Source: Dermacentor variabilis (Eukaryota > Arthropoda > Arachnida > Ixodida > Ixodidae). From it: 64,000 bases of DNA. This document shows positions 45,595 to 58,374 of the stretch, piece by piece. A program made the translations under genes and the position numbers. The notes below the pieces were generated by a model, which ran no database searches, was not told the origin of the DNA, and saw only the letters and a list, made by a program, of their open reading frames with translations. The stretch spans positions 158,307,105 to 158,371,104 of the forward strand of contig NC_134572.1 in the NCBI RefSeq assembly GCF_050947875.1. The letters run 5' to 3'. The stretch's first letter is position 1, and the number at the start of each line of letters is the position of its first letter.

Positions 45595-48242
45595 ATGAAA
45601 CGTGGCCAGTTTACTGTTTTGGTATTCGCCGTTGCTGCAGCGGCGATTGGGGTTCTTGCCCACCAGCCGTCGTGCGTCGACCCGCGCGAGACAGACTACG
45701 AATTCTACCGCTGCCTCAACTTCCGCAGCCCCGACGACTTCTCTTCGCAGCTCATTCGTCCTCAACTTCGCCCCGACTTGACGTTCGTTCTCAAGAACAG
45801 TAGCTTGAGCCACCTGCCCGCCGGAGCGTTCACGCAGATAAACGCCTCCGTCCTGGAACTGTACAACGTGCATCTCGACAGTTTCTCCCGGCCAGGAGAG
45901 AATCCTTTCGAAGGACTGCAAAGTTCTCTCAGGAAGATCATTTTAAGCGAAGGCACCACAGTACCGACTTCATGGGCCCCTTTTTCATCTCTCGAACAGC
46001 TGAAGACAGTCCGCATTTCCGAAGCGAAAAACTTGGTGCTTTCAAGAAGTTTCAATGAGCTGCCACAAAGCGTGAAGGTTATCAACATCGCCTTCTCGGA
46101 CATCGCCTCGGTTGACGAGGACTGGGTGTCGAATCTGGTGAACCTAGAAGTTGTCGGCATTCGTCATTGCAATCTGCGAGTGTTCTACCGTTCAATGCTT
46201 CCGAGACCAGCGCCCAAGTTGTGGAGGATCGACCTCTAGTAAGTGTCATGCAGGATCAACCACTGGATATTGTACAACATTTACATAAACTTCAGATGGC
46301 GCCAACTACAGGTAGTTGAGGACATAAAATCAGCAGTGACGTCGGCCCCAGTACATTTGCCGCTTGAGTGCAACTTGAGATTATTACGCCTGTTTTCATT
46401 GAGGTCCATACTCTAAAAACATTTTGTTTTCGCCCATTACGATCCAAATTAGTATTCGTCCATGTCACACACAAAGCTGTAAAGGAAGTAATAAAGGTAT
46501 TATTAGTGGCACGTTACACATGTTATTTGGGGCCAGTGACTAGGCAGAAGGTGCTGATCTCCTTGTAGCTCTACTGAACTGCCAAAGCAGCATAAGAGTC
46601 AAGGCGGGGAAATGATATGATTCAATATAAATATTTTTCTGCTTTAGCATTTGGCCAATCACTGAAACTGTAGGATATTCGTTATGTGGTGGCTTCAAAT
46701 ATTGTTTCTGCGGGAATACAACTAACTGTTGTTAGGCATATTCCAATGGTAAAATTTCTGCATCTAATGCTAATATATGATAAATATAGCCACCCATCAA
46801 ACATCCGGTCGAATGTGGAATATTTTCTCACTTTTAACGCAACAGGAAATTCAAGCTTGGGCGAAACTCTGTAAAAGAACAAGAAAGTAAGCTGATCTAT
46901 ATTCACACACGTATATAACAGAGTTCACAGTTAGCCGTGCGGAAAACTGAGTAACTCATAAACGATAAACAATTGCTTCGATTTATCTGAGGCACCATGG
47001 TAATAACAGTAACGAAACACGGGAACAGCATGTAACCAGAAGCATTTAGTGTTGGGTTTGCTGAAGGAGAGAAATGTGATCGTACTGCATAGCACATTGA
47101 TTGAAAGGGTAAAATACGTTGTGAGTCGGGCCAAATATTAAATCGGAGCAAATTTGTATATAGAATGCTTGAAAACACGTCAATCTTTCTGCTTGACCGG
47201 AAATTATTCAGCAATATTTACCTTCAACATGCCTTTGTTAATTAGAGACTGGGCCCGAATTCACAAAACGTCTTTACGCTGAAAGCGTTCGTGCCAACTA
47301 ATCGCGATGCAGGGCACATTATTGGCGAAGGCGATCCGCGAATGTCAGCACTCACGAACGAAAAGTGTTGTGAATTCGACTCCTGAAGTTCCCGCATCAC
47401 AGCCGCAGCTGTTACGCAGCAGTATTACGATTCCCTTCACATCCATTGTTACGTTTCTCTCGAGTGACCAATAAGTATTAAAGCCCTTATGACTTCGAGA
47501 GCAACGAATATTTGAAGACTTAGAATGGTAAGCTTTTAATCGAGTACGAATCGAATAGCCAGCGATATTGACACGTGTACTTGTTTGTCTTTATCGGCCC
47601 ATAGGTTTCACTGTCTAAGAAATGTTATCGCAAAGCGCAGGACGCGCCTACATGTATCGGAAATTTCTGGATTGTTGTCGACACTTCCAACCGCTGTCTG
47701 TGACCGAACCTTCTGTAATCTGATTGCATGTGTGCGCGACGCGAATGATGTAGAATTTTGTGGAAGGCACGCGCCTCCCAGCGATTACTCTGGAATATTG
47801 CACGACTGATGCATACAAGTCGACGCGCTTGACCCGCTGATCAGATTTTTGACTATCGCCGACTGTGTTCGCCGCTATCGTTGTGCGTTAAGTGTAGCCT
47901 GTCTTTGTGGGCACAGGTTCGCCCAATAAAAGCTAGTTTTCTCTTTCACAGTATTGCTACTGTGTTCTTTAACGTCACTACCACGTGACAATATTTCGAA
48001 TCGTATTCGAAATTTTGAATATTCCTGCAAACCAGCTTTAATACAAAAAAATGCTTGCCTACTGCTGTCAAAACTTCTTTTCATTACCAATATGAGACCT
48101 CGTAGCCTTGCAGTGATGGCAACGTGTTTGCGTGCATCAGTAACGTGTTTCACTTAACTTAATTATTTCAAAACCGTCGCACACGCTGCATATCTCTGTC
48201 TCTCTCTTTCTCTCTCTCTCTCTCTATCTCTCTCGCTCTCTC

Positions 48243-48315
<73 letters not shown>

Positions 48316-48337
48316 GTGTGTGTGTGTGTATGTGTGT

Positions 48338-48369
<32 letters not shown>

Positions 48370-51300
48370 CTCAAACGTCGCCAGTTCAACGTCATGTTAT
48401 TTTTATATTTTTGCACTATGCCGTTTACAAGTTCTATCACGTAAAGTCCTAACACGTAAAATTAGTCCAATCTGTCATAATTGCAATCTCCTCACATAAA
48501 ATTTACGTAACCGCCGACGCAAGCATCAGGTGATGACCCACAGCGTTGTCTGAACAGCCCAATGAAACGCTCTCCTTCTTTATGGAAGGTCACTTTTGTT
48601 TGCTTTAAAACAAATAACATTGCCCACATTGAGCGGTGTTTCTTATCTAATTGTCTGACAAGAGGCGAGGTGTACGCTGCAATGTAAAAGGTTTCAATGA
48701 GGCCTAGCCACCGCAGGGAAAATGGATAACCGGATAAGGAGGGTGCTGCCGGCGCCTGCGATTGGTGTGCTTCCCCTTACTTAGCTGGCGGTGGCTGGTC
48801 GAAATTCGTGGTGGCGTGCAACGGAAGGTTAAGAATGCCGCAACAAGGGATCCTAAGAAAAGAAGAATTGACAGAGTGATGTCGTATACTTGCCCACAGC
48901 GCTGGATAAAGATATACTGCCACGCAACAAGTTTTGTTATAGCAAATAAGTCCTTGTTCTCCGGCAGGTGCGAGTAGTCAGTGCCTGATCGACCGGCAGG
49001 CAGCCACCTTCTATTCCTCTCGGAAGGGGACAGTGATCGGCTAGCAAGAAAATTTTCAGGGGCTAAATTCACATACCTTTTCGTTCGTAAGCGGTTTTTT
49101 TGTCACCAGCTGATCGCCTTCACTAATGGTATGCCCAGCAGTAGGATTGCCTGGAATTTGCTGTTACGAACCCTGTCTAAGAGCCTTTTGTAAATGTGAC
49201 ACCAGTTTTGTTCGGCGCATTGATGCATCTTCAAACGGGTAAACGTCATTTTGTCGAGGTGAGTTTTCGCGGCTTTATGACGTCGCGTGAAAGACAGGCG
49301 AAGTGGGCGCAGCCCGAAACCTTTTGACCAATAGCAGAGGGCTACTGGCGAAAAGACATCGAATCAGAAATAATCATTTTTCTTTTGCTCGGTCAATTCA
49401 TACGCAATCCGTATGTACACGTCATGCTAGATCGAAAGCTATCGCGGTTCTTGTGACGTTGCGTGAAAGATGGGCGAAGTGGGGGCGGCCCGAAAATATT
49501 TTCACCAATCGTGTACGGCTGTTTGCAGAATTGGAATAGACAACTTTGGAATATATTTACGTTATATCGCCCATGAAAGCACGAAATGAGGCGGATGCAC
49601 ATTGAGACGTCTGCGCCGTCATGTCACTAAGGTAAAGGCAATGTAGAATGTGTTTGTCGAGAGAAGAACGAGGACGAGTATCGGAATATATTTAAGAATT
49701 ATATATATCCTGTGTCACTATCTACATTCCCATTTTGAAGTTTGCACAAAGAATGGTCACTTCCCAGTGGCGCGCACGTAATGGACAAAGGAAATCAAAA
49801 CAAGTCTATCAAAGAAGCCATTGAATTTCATGCGCTATTCCACTAAAAGCTTTGCGTGCCTATACAGGTACACACGTGCGCAAAAGTATACGTACGAGGG
49901 ATTGCGCGATAAAACTCATTTTCTGCTCTGTCAGTTCATGGAACTTAAAGACTGCAGTCGAAACTTGGAATTACGAATTTTCTAGTGCGCCCATCAGTTT
50001 CCGTTTATGTATGGTAATATGGAATAAGTTTTCTTTCGGTGACCCTCTGGTCCGTATACTTTCGCTCACGGGTGTACCTATCAGTGTACATATATGTAGA
50101 GGTTTGGTGTCGCGATTTATTATATCGTTGCCCAGAACACAGGTGCGCTAACTGGCACGGCTTCCTCGGTCAGTAAGAGTTCTACTGTAGACATTTGCGG
50201 TAGCTTGCATTTGGCACTCAGTGCCACGTACCAACACAAACGCACCCTTATATGTACAACAGAAGAAAAAATACCGAGGGTCTCGACTTTATTAAACATG
50301 ACGATATAAAGCTAATAGACGAATTAAACCAAGGAAACTATAGGGAAAATTGGCTGGAGTTGAAATTGAAATATAGAAAATAAAGAAGGGGAAATTGAGA
50401 AATGAAAGAGGACGAAAACGATAAATTGCCGGTGGTAGGAGCCGAACCAACAACCTTCGCATGACGCTACCGCGGCGGCTATCAGTCCCGCCGCTATCTT
50501 CGGTATTTATGTTAGGGCTAGATCTAGTAAACCTGCCGGATCAATAGCCGTAACCGTACAATCACAGCTCAATGCATGCGTGATGCGCAGGTTGTTAATT
50601 CAGATCCCATCGGTTACATGTTACCTTTTCATCGACCTTCATTTTCCCTTTTCATCATTAGTTATTACATTTTCAAAGTTAAGCCATTGTCTCTTGGCTT
50701 GATATGGTCACCATATATCCATAAATTTGCTATCACAACATGTTCGGGTACATACGGACCGAGCACTAGCAGCACAGACGCGAAGTTTATGAGTAGGAAG
50801 TTATTCTAGGAAAGTATTGCTTTAAATAAACATTCACCTGTAGAACATAAATATGCCGTACATTGAGATCAGAAGACATTGCAGAGAGCGGGGAAGCACG
50901 GAATAATGTCCAACAGCTGCGCCTCTGGCCGAGCTTGACACATGTGACGGGAAATCTTACCTGTGTGCTGAGCTGCTGATCTGTCTGAGCGCTATACACC
51001 GACTTACACTTTATGGAAACTGGCTCACTACATTCCCCAAGCCAGAGAAGCTGTGAGCGCGATGCATTCCTGTTGCGTCACGAAACGTTACGTGGGACAT
51101 CACAGCATCTCCAAATTTAAAAGCTGCGAGGAAGCCGAACCATCGGGCTGTACGGCGATGAGCGTATACGAACGGTGCGTGTAACACTCTCCGTCTCGCG
51201 GTTAAGTGGCATAATAGCGGGGAGCCGGCTGAGTGGGGAGCGCCGACTATGTTACTTAGACGGTGTGAAGCTGACTGCCTTCTATAGGGAAGTCAACCAG

Positions 51301-53173
51301 TTAGCGCCATATGTTTGCCTTCCATCATCAGTCCTGCAATATACCGGACCTGTAACCGACGACCTTGGTTTTGTGCTTAGCAAAATAAACGGAAACATTT
51401 AAGCCCTTCGTTCAATTTTCACATAAACTTTGAAATACCAAGCCAGTGATCCAAACGTGTCGCTCCTGAATGAGTTTGTTCATTGGTCATGAGTTCATTG
51501 ATCTGCGGACTGATATAACGAGCTTCATCCTGCTAAGGACGACAGCCGATAAAAAAAGCAGAATTTTTTTATTTAAAAGATACTCCTTTGTTGTTTCCTT
51601 CAGCAAGAACAATTTGACGTCCCTTCCTCAAGACTTCAGCGTTGACATGCCCCTCCTGCGATCGGTCACGGTCGAGCACAACCATATCACCACGTTTCAC
51701 CCGGAAACGTTTGCTCCTCTGGCTCTCGACGAGGTCAACAGGGTTCGCTTCATCGGTGAGCAAAATATAAAATTGGTGTATAGTGTGGTAACATATGATG
51801 CACCTAATACACTCAACTTGCCTTGACAACAGCTTGTGGGAAGCGCGTTGTTTCCGAAGTAACGTTCAACGCGGAATCAATGTGTAATTAATGGAAAACT
51901 GAACAGTTCTTTAAGCATTGGTAATGACACTAGAGCAGAAAGGCACGAGGGAAGTGTTTGGCGTGTGCTCGTTTGATTTTTCCGTAACTTTGCGCAGAGC
52001 AAAAACATATAACCAGTAGCTCAGACTGACCGCTGTGTATTCCTTAGTTTAAAATTTATCTCTCTCTCATATAACATTTATCATTGCTTATCGGTATAAC
52101 CTCCGGATCGGTTCAAAGCACTCCATTCATTTCTACAGGTGTGATATACGCAACAATATTCAGTCTTTTTTCGGCAGACCTACTATATCCAACACACCTA
52201 TAGTATTCAGCACAGCTATCAGAGCTGGTCTCGTTTCCACTGAAGTTATGTTTATTCAAGAAAGTAACGAATTGCAAATATTGCAGATATTGCATATGAG
52301 TAGATTTCTAGGGCAACGTTTCCAGTATCAACATTATCATGAATACGTGTGTTTTCCCTGCGAATCAAAAGCAAAGCGCGGGCCATATTTGTGAACGGCA
52401 AGAGAATATTATTCTTTTATAATTTGAAGGATAAAACAGGGAAGCGTTTAGCTCCTTCATACCGCTACATTACTCTTTCAGATGTATACTTCCATTTTAA
52501 GAAGATTGTATATCAATGGATAGAATAAAAGCCACGAGAACCCCCTCTGCGCTAGAAATACTGCAGCAATTACTCAAGTCTTACGTAACCTTTTCACAGA
52601 ATCTTAACACGTCTTGATTTTTATATGCACGAAACTCCTACACATGTTGCAATATACCATTCTTGTTTCATTTAGAATCAGATATTATCGTATTTCTTTG
52701 GGTAAACAATTCGTACACCGCGGACGGCGCACGGTGTCAACATACATAAAGTGACTTGGTGGGAGGATTTAAAGTAATCGTTGCCGCTCATCATTGCTTT
52801 CTAGGTCCTTTCTGGCATAGTAATAGCAAAAGCTGACCTAAATTAGAGGTGTAATATATCATTCTCCATTAGGTCAACATTTTCTTAGTGCTCCTTTAAA
52901 AAACGCTTGACTTCATTATTTAGAGACGGATAGTTCCGGTACAAAACTGTCTCCGTCTATTACTTGCACACCATTTTCTGACTCTTGATTTGTTTCTTTT
53001 CTTTACCTGCTCACCGAACAGGAAATCCCCTGCATTGCGACTGCAAGCTGAAATTTGCCCTGCAATACCCACCCAGTTGGCTGAATGCCAATTGCGAAAC
53101 TCCACAGGCGCTGAAGGACCAGCCGCTTAAGGATCTCACCGAGGGACAGCTGACTTGCGCCGACGGTGCATGA
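45595..53173 (+). CDS. Secreted leucine-rich-repeat protein, three exons
   Basis: Exons are 45595-46238 (donor GTAAGT), 51604-51755 (acceptor TTGTTTCCTTCAG, donor GTGAGC) and 53022-53173 (acceptor ACCGAACAG, stop TGA). The phases agree and give 315 residues. Residues 1-22 form a signal peptide. Two cysteines near residues 26-40 may be a short cap. About seven leucine-rich repeats follow; the exon 1/2 junction falls inside one (L-W-R-I-D-L, then Y-K-N-N-L-T-S-L-P), which strongly supports the splice. Exon 3 encodes a cysteine-flanked C-terminal cap (H-C-D-C, then two more cysteines). There is no membrane segment after it, so the protein should be secreted and bind some ligand. N-glycosylation sequons (N-S-S, N-A-S) occur in exon 1. 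Such proteins in arthropods are sometimes named after the non-catalytic Oplophorus luciferase subunit; I make no functional claim from that. Confidence 0.85.
47251..47384. mobile_element. Short MITE, copy 1
   Basis: About 134 bp with imperfect terminal inverted repeats (GGGCCCGAATTCACAAAACG at the left; GGAGTCGAATTCACAACACT when the right end is read in reverse). It is homologous over its full length, in reverse orientation, to 49059-49203. Confidence 0.65.
47567..47990 (+). repeat. Solo LTR inside intron 1
   Basis: The reverse-orientation match of the LTRs at 1699-2103, 2752-3172 and 7399-7790. It begins near ACACGTGTACTTG and ends at CCACGTGACA, with CAATAAAAG at about 47924. No internal retroelement sequence flanks it, so it is a solo LTR, here in the sense of the LRR gene. 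Confidence 0.65.
48180..48371. repeat. CT-rich tract and (GT)n microsatellite
   Basis: A CT-rich tract (48196-48243) is followed by about 60 GT units (48246-48370) with a few A or C interruptions. Cysteine-valine or histidine-threonine reading frames across it are artefacts of the repeat. Confidence 0.95.
48431..49572. mobile_element. Non-autonomous TIR DNA element, copy B
   Basis: Reverse-orientation copy of 38-1021. Its right end (ATTTACGTTATATCGCCC at 49555-49572) and its more damaged left end (TCTATCACGTAAAG at 48433) correspond to the TIRs of copy A. The extra length relative to copy A is explained mostly by a MITE at 49059-49203 that copy A lacks. There is no transposase. Confidence 0.7.
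49059..49203. mobile_element. Short MITE, copy 2, nested in TIR element copy B
   Basis: Homologous in reverse to 47251-47384, sharing CTTTTCGTTCGT, GATCGCCTTC and TTACGAAC-like blocks in the same order. Copy A of the host element (38-1021) is uninterrupted at the equivalent point (near 396), so copy A shows the pre-insertion state. Confidence 0.65.
50370..50510 (-). mobile_element. tRNA-derived SINE remnant
   Basis: On the minus strand GGTTGTTGGTTCGGCTCCTACC (within about 50438-50460) resembles a B box with its stem. Upstream lies an A-box-like stretch (CGCGGTAGCGTCATGCGAAG) and downstream an AATTTATCGTTTTCGTCCTC stretch. It is a different family from the Ruka-like copies. Too diverged to be a functional tRNA gene. 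Confidence 0.5.
51756..53021 (+). other. Intron 2 of the LRR gene
   Basis: 1.27 kb of AT-rich sequence between GTGAGC and ACCGAACAG. No element recognised. Confidence 0.7.
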
Positions 53174-53441
53174 GTTCGTGTAACGAACCTCGCCCTCGAA
53201 ACTTTACACAGAAGGTGACATTTGTGCAGAACAGGTGCTGCCAATGCTGAAAAATTCAGGGCCCATTTTCTATAATTTAGTTACCAAAGGATTTATGTCA
53301 CGATTATTCAATTATCCTTCTGGTTTAGCCGATATGCTGAGCATGAGAAACTCCTGTTACCGGGAGCTTCTAAAAATACCAATACCCGTTGAATTCGCTC
53401 GAGGTTTGTGATGCTTTGTGTAGTGCTCGCTAGTGGTCACT

Positions 53442-53447
53442 CAATAA
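53442..53447 (+). terminator. Poly(A) signal of the LRR gene
   Basis: AATAAA lies 268 bp after the stop at 53173, the first one downstream. It gives a 3' untranslated region of about 290 bases. Confidence 0.6.
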
Positions 53448-54649
53448 AGTGGTCATGCCTATCCGAGCCGTTTGTTCTTATGAGAAAATAAACAATTAGA
53501 TGAGTTGACGACGGTCTTTTGTAGGCTTACTCACAGCGCCACCAAGCTGATGGGCTAATGGCACAACTGGAGTTTAAGGCCTTCCTCCGCTACAGTATTG
53601 CAGTTTTCGTCATCTTCTTGGGGAACACATTGCCTTCTCCTGAAGCACCGCCCCGGTTTATGCGCATATGTTAGGACGAGTCAAGTGCAGCTTGAACTTA
53701 GATACACGGACGACTTCGCTTGAAGCTGCTGCGTATATCAAAGTGGATTGCCCGGGAAAATGTCCGTACAGCGTCATCTTTTGACTCAGCGCGCGATATG
53801 TATCATGAAAGAAGAGCATCTCAGAGAGCCACGTGAGGCTCCTGTGCGTCAAAGCAGCATGAGCACACAGGGTGTGTAGAGCGGGTGCCTAATTCCAGTG
53901 ATCATAAATATGTTTCCAGTCAGAGACATAAGATGTTCAAAAGCGCAGGGTGTAATGACGCTGAGCAGGTACTCCGAGTTGCCGCTTCTAATAACCACGC
54001 CTGTTGGGCATCTGTTCTGCCAAGAGCGAGGTAAAGTATGGCGTCTTTGTTTCATGATGCGATGGACAACACCTACGCTACAATCCAGATGTCGTCCCGT
54101 GTATGTCTTGAAAATTTCAGCCGCGTTATTACAGTATGCTTTACTTTTCAAGTCTTAAATCAGTTTTCAGTTGCTCAGCACTTTTTCCTGTTCCAAACTG
54201 ACTACCACTGAGTAATGCACTCCGTCATCGTCGAACCCAGGCCCTTGGATACGGGAGACACTCAGCCGATCAAGTTTCAAGAACGCTGGAAGCAACATGA
54301 GCTAGGATGAGCTACCGACCGAGTTCGAGAGTACATGCTAAACGGCCAGCAAAATAAGAACTTCCTGCAAGATCACGTCGCGCCTGCATTCAGAAGACGT
54401 ACAAAGCGGTGTGCTGCCAGGGCAGGATCTTGTTCCATACATGCCATTGTTCAACATTGGCTCATTGAACAGAGTATCAGTGGCGCCTTCGCACATGCGG
54501 AACGGGAGAGGGAGGGGTTGGGTGGGGGGTTAATGAGGGGTCCTAAGAGCCAGGCTTCATTTTCTTCCGCACCCCTCCTTCGGGACATGCCATCCACAAA
54601 AACACAAGTAACCGCTCTTCGCAGATAGCCTAGAAGTACTCATCCGCAT
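53448..54649. other. No recognisable gene
   Basis: Intergenic DNA between the LRR gene and the RTE-type LINE. Short open frames only. Confidence 0.45.
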
Positions 54650-54660
54650 TGGCATCATCA

Positions 54661-55251
54661 TCAGCGTTTTTTATGTCTACTGCAGGACGAAGGCCTCTCC
54701 CTGCGATCTCCAATTACCCTGTCCTGCGCCAACCGATCCCAACTAGCACCTGAGACTTTCTTAATTTTATCACCCCACCTAGTCTTCAGCCGTCCTCGAC
54801 TGCGCTTCCCTTGTCTCGGCGCCCATTCTGTAACCCTAATGGTCCGCCGGTTATCTAACCTACGCACTACATGACCTGCCCAGCTCCATTTCTTTGTCTT
54901 AATGCCAATTAGAATAACGGCTATCCCTGTTTGCTCTCTGATCCACACCGCTCTCTTCCTGTCTCTTAACGTTACGCATAACAATCTTCGTTACATCGCT
55001 CTTTCCGCGGTCCTTGCCTTATTTTCGAACTTCTTTGTCAGTCTCCAAGTTTGTACCCCATACCTTAGCACCGGTAGAATGCACTGATCGTACACCTTTC
55101 TTTTCAATGACAAAGGTAAGCTTCCAGTTCGGATCTGACAATGTTTGCCGAATACGTTAAAAACCAGTTTTATTCTCCTGTAAATTTTCTTCCCAAGGTC
55201 AGTGTCCCCTGTGTGTAATGGACCTAGGTAAACGTACTCCTTCAGAGACTC
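54661..55251 (-). pseudogene. RTE-type LINE C-terminal remnant
   Basis: The frame to 54984 has M-L-C-V-T-L-R-D-R-K-R and W-S-W-A-G-H-V-V-R-R, the conserved C-terminal block of RTE-like proteins. Upstream (to 55251) other frames carry matching sequence, so at least one frameshift is present. Confidence 0.75.
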
Positions 55252-55749
55252 TACACTCTAAAAACTAGGGAGGGTATCGCAGGAGTGAAGCGGGCGATTT
55301 ATTCTTCAAAGCGTTGTTTTGCTCTCACAAAATGTCGAGTGGAGTGAAATGCATTCGTCACTCCGTCACCAAGGAGAGAGAGTAGAATGCCCGTTCTACT
55401 TTTGCGGCAAAAGAGAACAAAACGTAGTATAATCTTCTGCTTCAACTGTAGGAGGCTGGCCCCGAACATGGCAATGTATCACTCACGCACGCTGAGCAAA
55501 GAACAGACCGTTTTGATTATAGGGGAACAGGCAGCCACAGTTCAAAGGAGCGTGGAGTGAGCGCACTACATTTTCACTCGGAGTTGCTCCACCGCGCGCC
55601 CTCTCAACATCGCGGAACAGCACAGCACCGGAGAAAGGTGATCCCTCCAGCGAGCAGCAACAAAGGCCACCCAAGGGAGATCATGTGTCAGCCATCTCGC
55701 GTCGCCGCGAAAACACGACAGTCGTTGGTCATTCGTTGGACATAACAAC

Positions 55750-58370
55750 AAATCCTCCACGGTAAGTGAATTCTTAATAAGATGCACGTTCTGCGTATAT
55801 GACATGCTATCGCCAGGAAGTCGTCGCGGCGCTTCGCCGACGCGATTGACAACGGACTAGGCATCGCGCGCTCTCTCTCTCGATGTCAATCGAAAAAGCC
55901 AGTCGTCGCGATAACTGCATGTGATTTAATCACTTGCCTTTATCCGTAAGAACTTTGAAAATCCCAAACGCTGCCAGAACCATGGTATGTTCAATAAAAC
56001 GCGACGAGAAAAGGCGCTTAAAAGGGTTTGTTCACCAGCCCATGATTCCGAACCTATGCGGAGCGTGCTTAGCGTGCGTTTTGCGTGTTTAAATTTATTC
56101 CGTTTGGCAGCCTACTGTTTACGGAACGCTGTTGAAATAAAGAGGCACGTACCAGAAGGCGTCATTTCGGTGGCGGCATGCTTTCGTTATAGATAAACCG
56201 CGCGCTTCACGGTGTCTCGCCCACCGGTAATCTGCGACCACTGAAGTTACGTGCAGCACCAGTGCTAGGTAGAAACTTTGCCGCAGGCATTCAGCTGCAT
56301 GCTGCAAGAGGTCAGTTGGGCGCCTTATCTTGAACTTACTGAAAACGCATGAGGAATCCATGTCTTATGCTGAATAAAGTATAAACCCGATATAAGCGAT
56401 TTTGCGCGAGAGAGCTACAAGCGATGCGATGGAGATGGCTGTCACGTTCGCTCGTCGCCTACAAGTCGTACTCCGTCCGAGCGACGATTTTGAGCGACGC
56501 CTCCCCGGTGTTGCCGGTATGAGGGCTGCAGACACGCGTGGAAACTAGCGTGACGCGTGCTTTAGTAATTTAAATTGATGTATTTTACTCTAAAAAGTAG
56601 CATAAAATATTTCCGAAGGTCTTGCAGTAGGTTCTTATCCTTGCACATATAAAAATTCAATCCTTTGCTCGTTCCGCGCAACAATCGGTAGTATTTGAGT
56701 GATGCACATCCAGCTCCGGCTTCGCGCTATTGGCTAGTCGCTCATAGCACTTTCGGGTGACGATCGACGAATTCTAGATGTGTAGAACCGAGCGATCTGT
56801 CCAAGCAACGGCCCATTTTGTCGCTCGAAGCCGTCGCTCGTCGCCGTTGCGCAATAAATTGCTCTCATGGTGTTTAGCCATAAGACTGAACTGGTTTTGC
56901 ACATGTATTGAAATGGTGTGATTATGTGTCTTGATTTTATGCCTCTTGTTGCGGTTTTCGAGCACGGTGCGAATCTGAAAAGGTGCTTACGTCTACGAAC
57001 TCGGTGAATTGGCAAGCAGCTAGTTATGCATCGGCATCGAATGTTACGGCTGCTGTGTGGAATTACAATTGCAGGGGCGCTTTGCATATTGTTTTGCACA
57101 TGCCTGTGCAGTTGCTAATATGAGTTGGCGTTTCAGAGTTATGTCAAATTAACAGCTAAATCACCCTTCCTCTGGGCGTTACAAGCGTAATGTGTGCATC
57201 TTGTTACTGCATGGCAGATCAAAACGGCAGATCAAAGGCCACAGTGAACTTTCTTGTTATTATTGAAATGTGGGTAAGCTTGCCATAACAAGTCTTGTCG
57301 TCCTCTCTTATAGGCACATCCAGTCATATCCATTGAACTGAAGGACCATATTTTCATCCCTACTGAGCATTATGCTTGCAGATATGATCTTCAAATTATG
57401 GCTTGAGCAGCGGTACAACCAGAGATGGTGCGGGGGGCACACTGGGCACGTGCTTAAGATGTGTCACAAGTGCTGTTTGCGACACACCGGACTAATGACA
57501 GACTTATGACATCTGACAATGACCAATATTCTATTTATTAGCAGGAGTATTTTAACATTGGTGCTGACCGAGGATGAACTTTCAATTATTTCTTTTTCTT
57601 TTTAAATAAAAAAAATTATGTTAGTTCAGCAGTTCACTGTTGCAATCAATTAGATGTATTGCATACATTTCAGTAGGAAGACTAAGAGCTAAGACTTTCT
57701 TTTAGTGCCATGACCTTGACTGTATAGATGTTTTTTTACACCATGTCCTCGTGTTGACTTTTGCACACGATATTTTTCAGGCACCCGCTTTATATAAGGC
57801 AAGAAGGCAGCTGCAAGGACACAAGGATGTGAAAGAGCCAGCCCAGTAGTACTCCGCATAGTGCAAAGAAACGCATGCCAAAGACTGAAAATACATTGCC
57901 ATGCAATTTGGACGAGAAACCTGGAATGTGGGTATATTGGGTGTATCATTTGACTGAATGCCAGCAAAATCAAAGTATGGTATGTCTCACCAAGATGAAA
58001 ATTTTCATATTTCTACACTGTAATACTGGTGAAACTTTAGAGAAGATGCTTATGATTTATGACAGGATGTGTTCTAAAGTTCATGGGCATCATTGTAATC
58101 TGATTTTACGTGTTTGTCAGTATGTTTCTCAAATTATTATTCAATTTGTCTTGTGACTGATCAATAAAGATTTTGACGTTTTAAGAGAAAATGTTTCATA
58201 TGAGTAACTCGGCGACTACAGATTACATCCCATTGACCAAGCAAAAGGGCAGGAGCTGCTTATGAAGGAATCAAATATTCCCCACATGTATGTTTTAAGA
58301 ATCCCTTCTAACGTGACCATGGATCTACATCGTGATTTCACACTATTGGGAAGAGTACTAGGGCTCTGTT
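55750..58370. other. Interior of the TA-flanked element, no recognised gene
   Basis: Small open frames (for example 57875-58156, +) show no domain. A possible older foldback structure with GTCGCTCG motifs in both orientations lies at about 56405-56880. Confidence 0.4.
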
Positions 58371-58374
58371 CTGA

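Larger units (their letters stand above)
46239..51603 (+). other. Intron 1 of the LRR gene, filled with repeats
   Basis: A 5.4-kb intron holding, in order, a 134-bp MITE (47251-47384), a solo LTR (47567-47990, sense orientation), CT and GT microsatellites (48180-48371), the 1-kb TIR element copy B (48431-49572, itself carrying a second MITE) and a tRNA-like SINE remnant (about 50370-50510). Otherwise no coding sequence was seen. Confidence 0.75.

Noticed and set aside
48168..48499. Open frames of repeating Cys-Val and His-Thr
   Set aside because: Pure products of the GT microsatellite.
1..49572. Large inverted duplication of a whole locus joining the left edge and the LRR intron
   Set aside because: LTR and TIR elements occur in mirror order at both places, but the sequence between them (960-1699 versus 47990-48431) does not match, so independent insertions are simpler.
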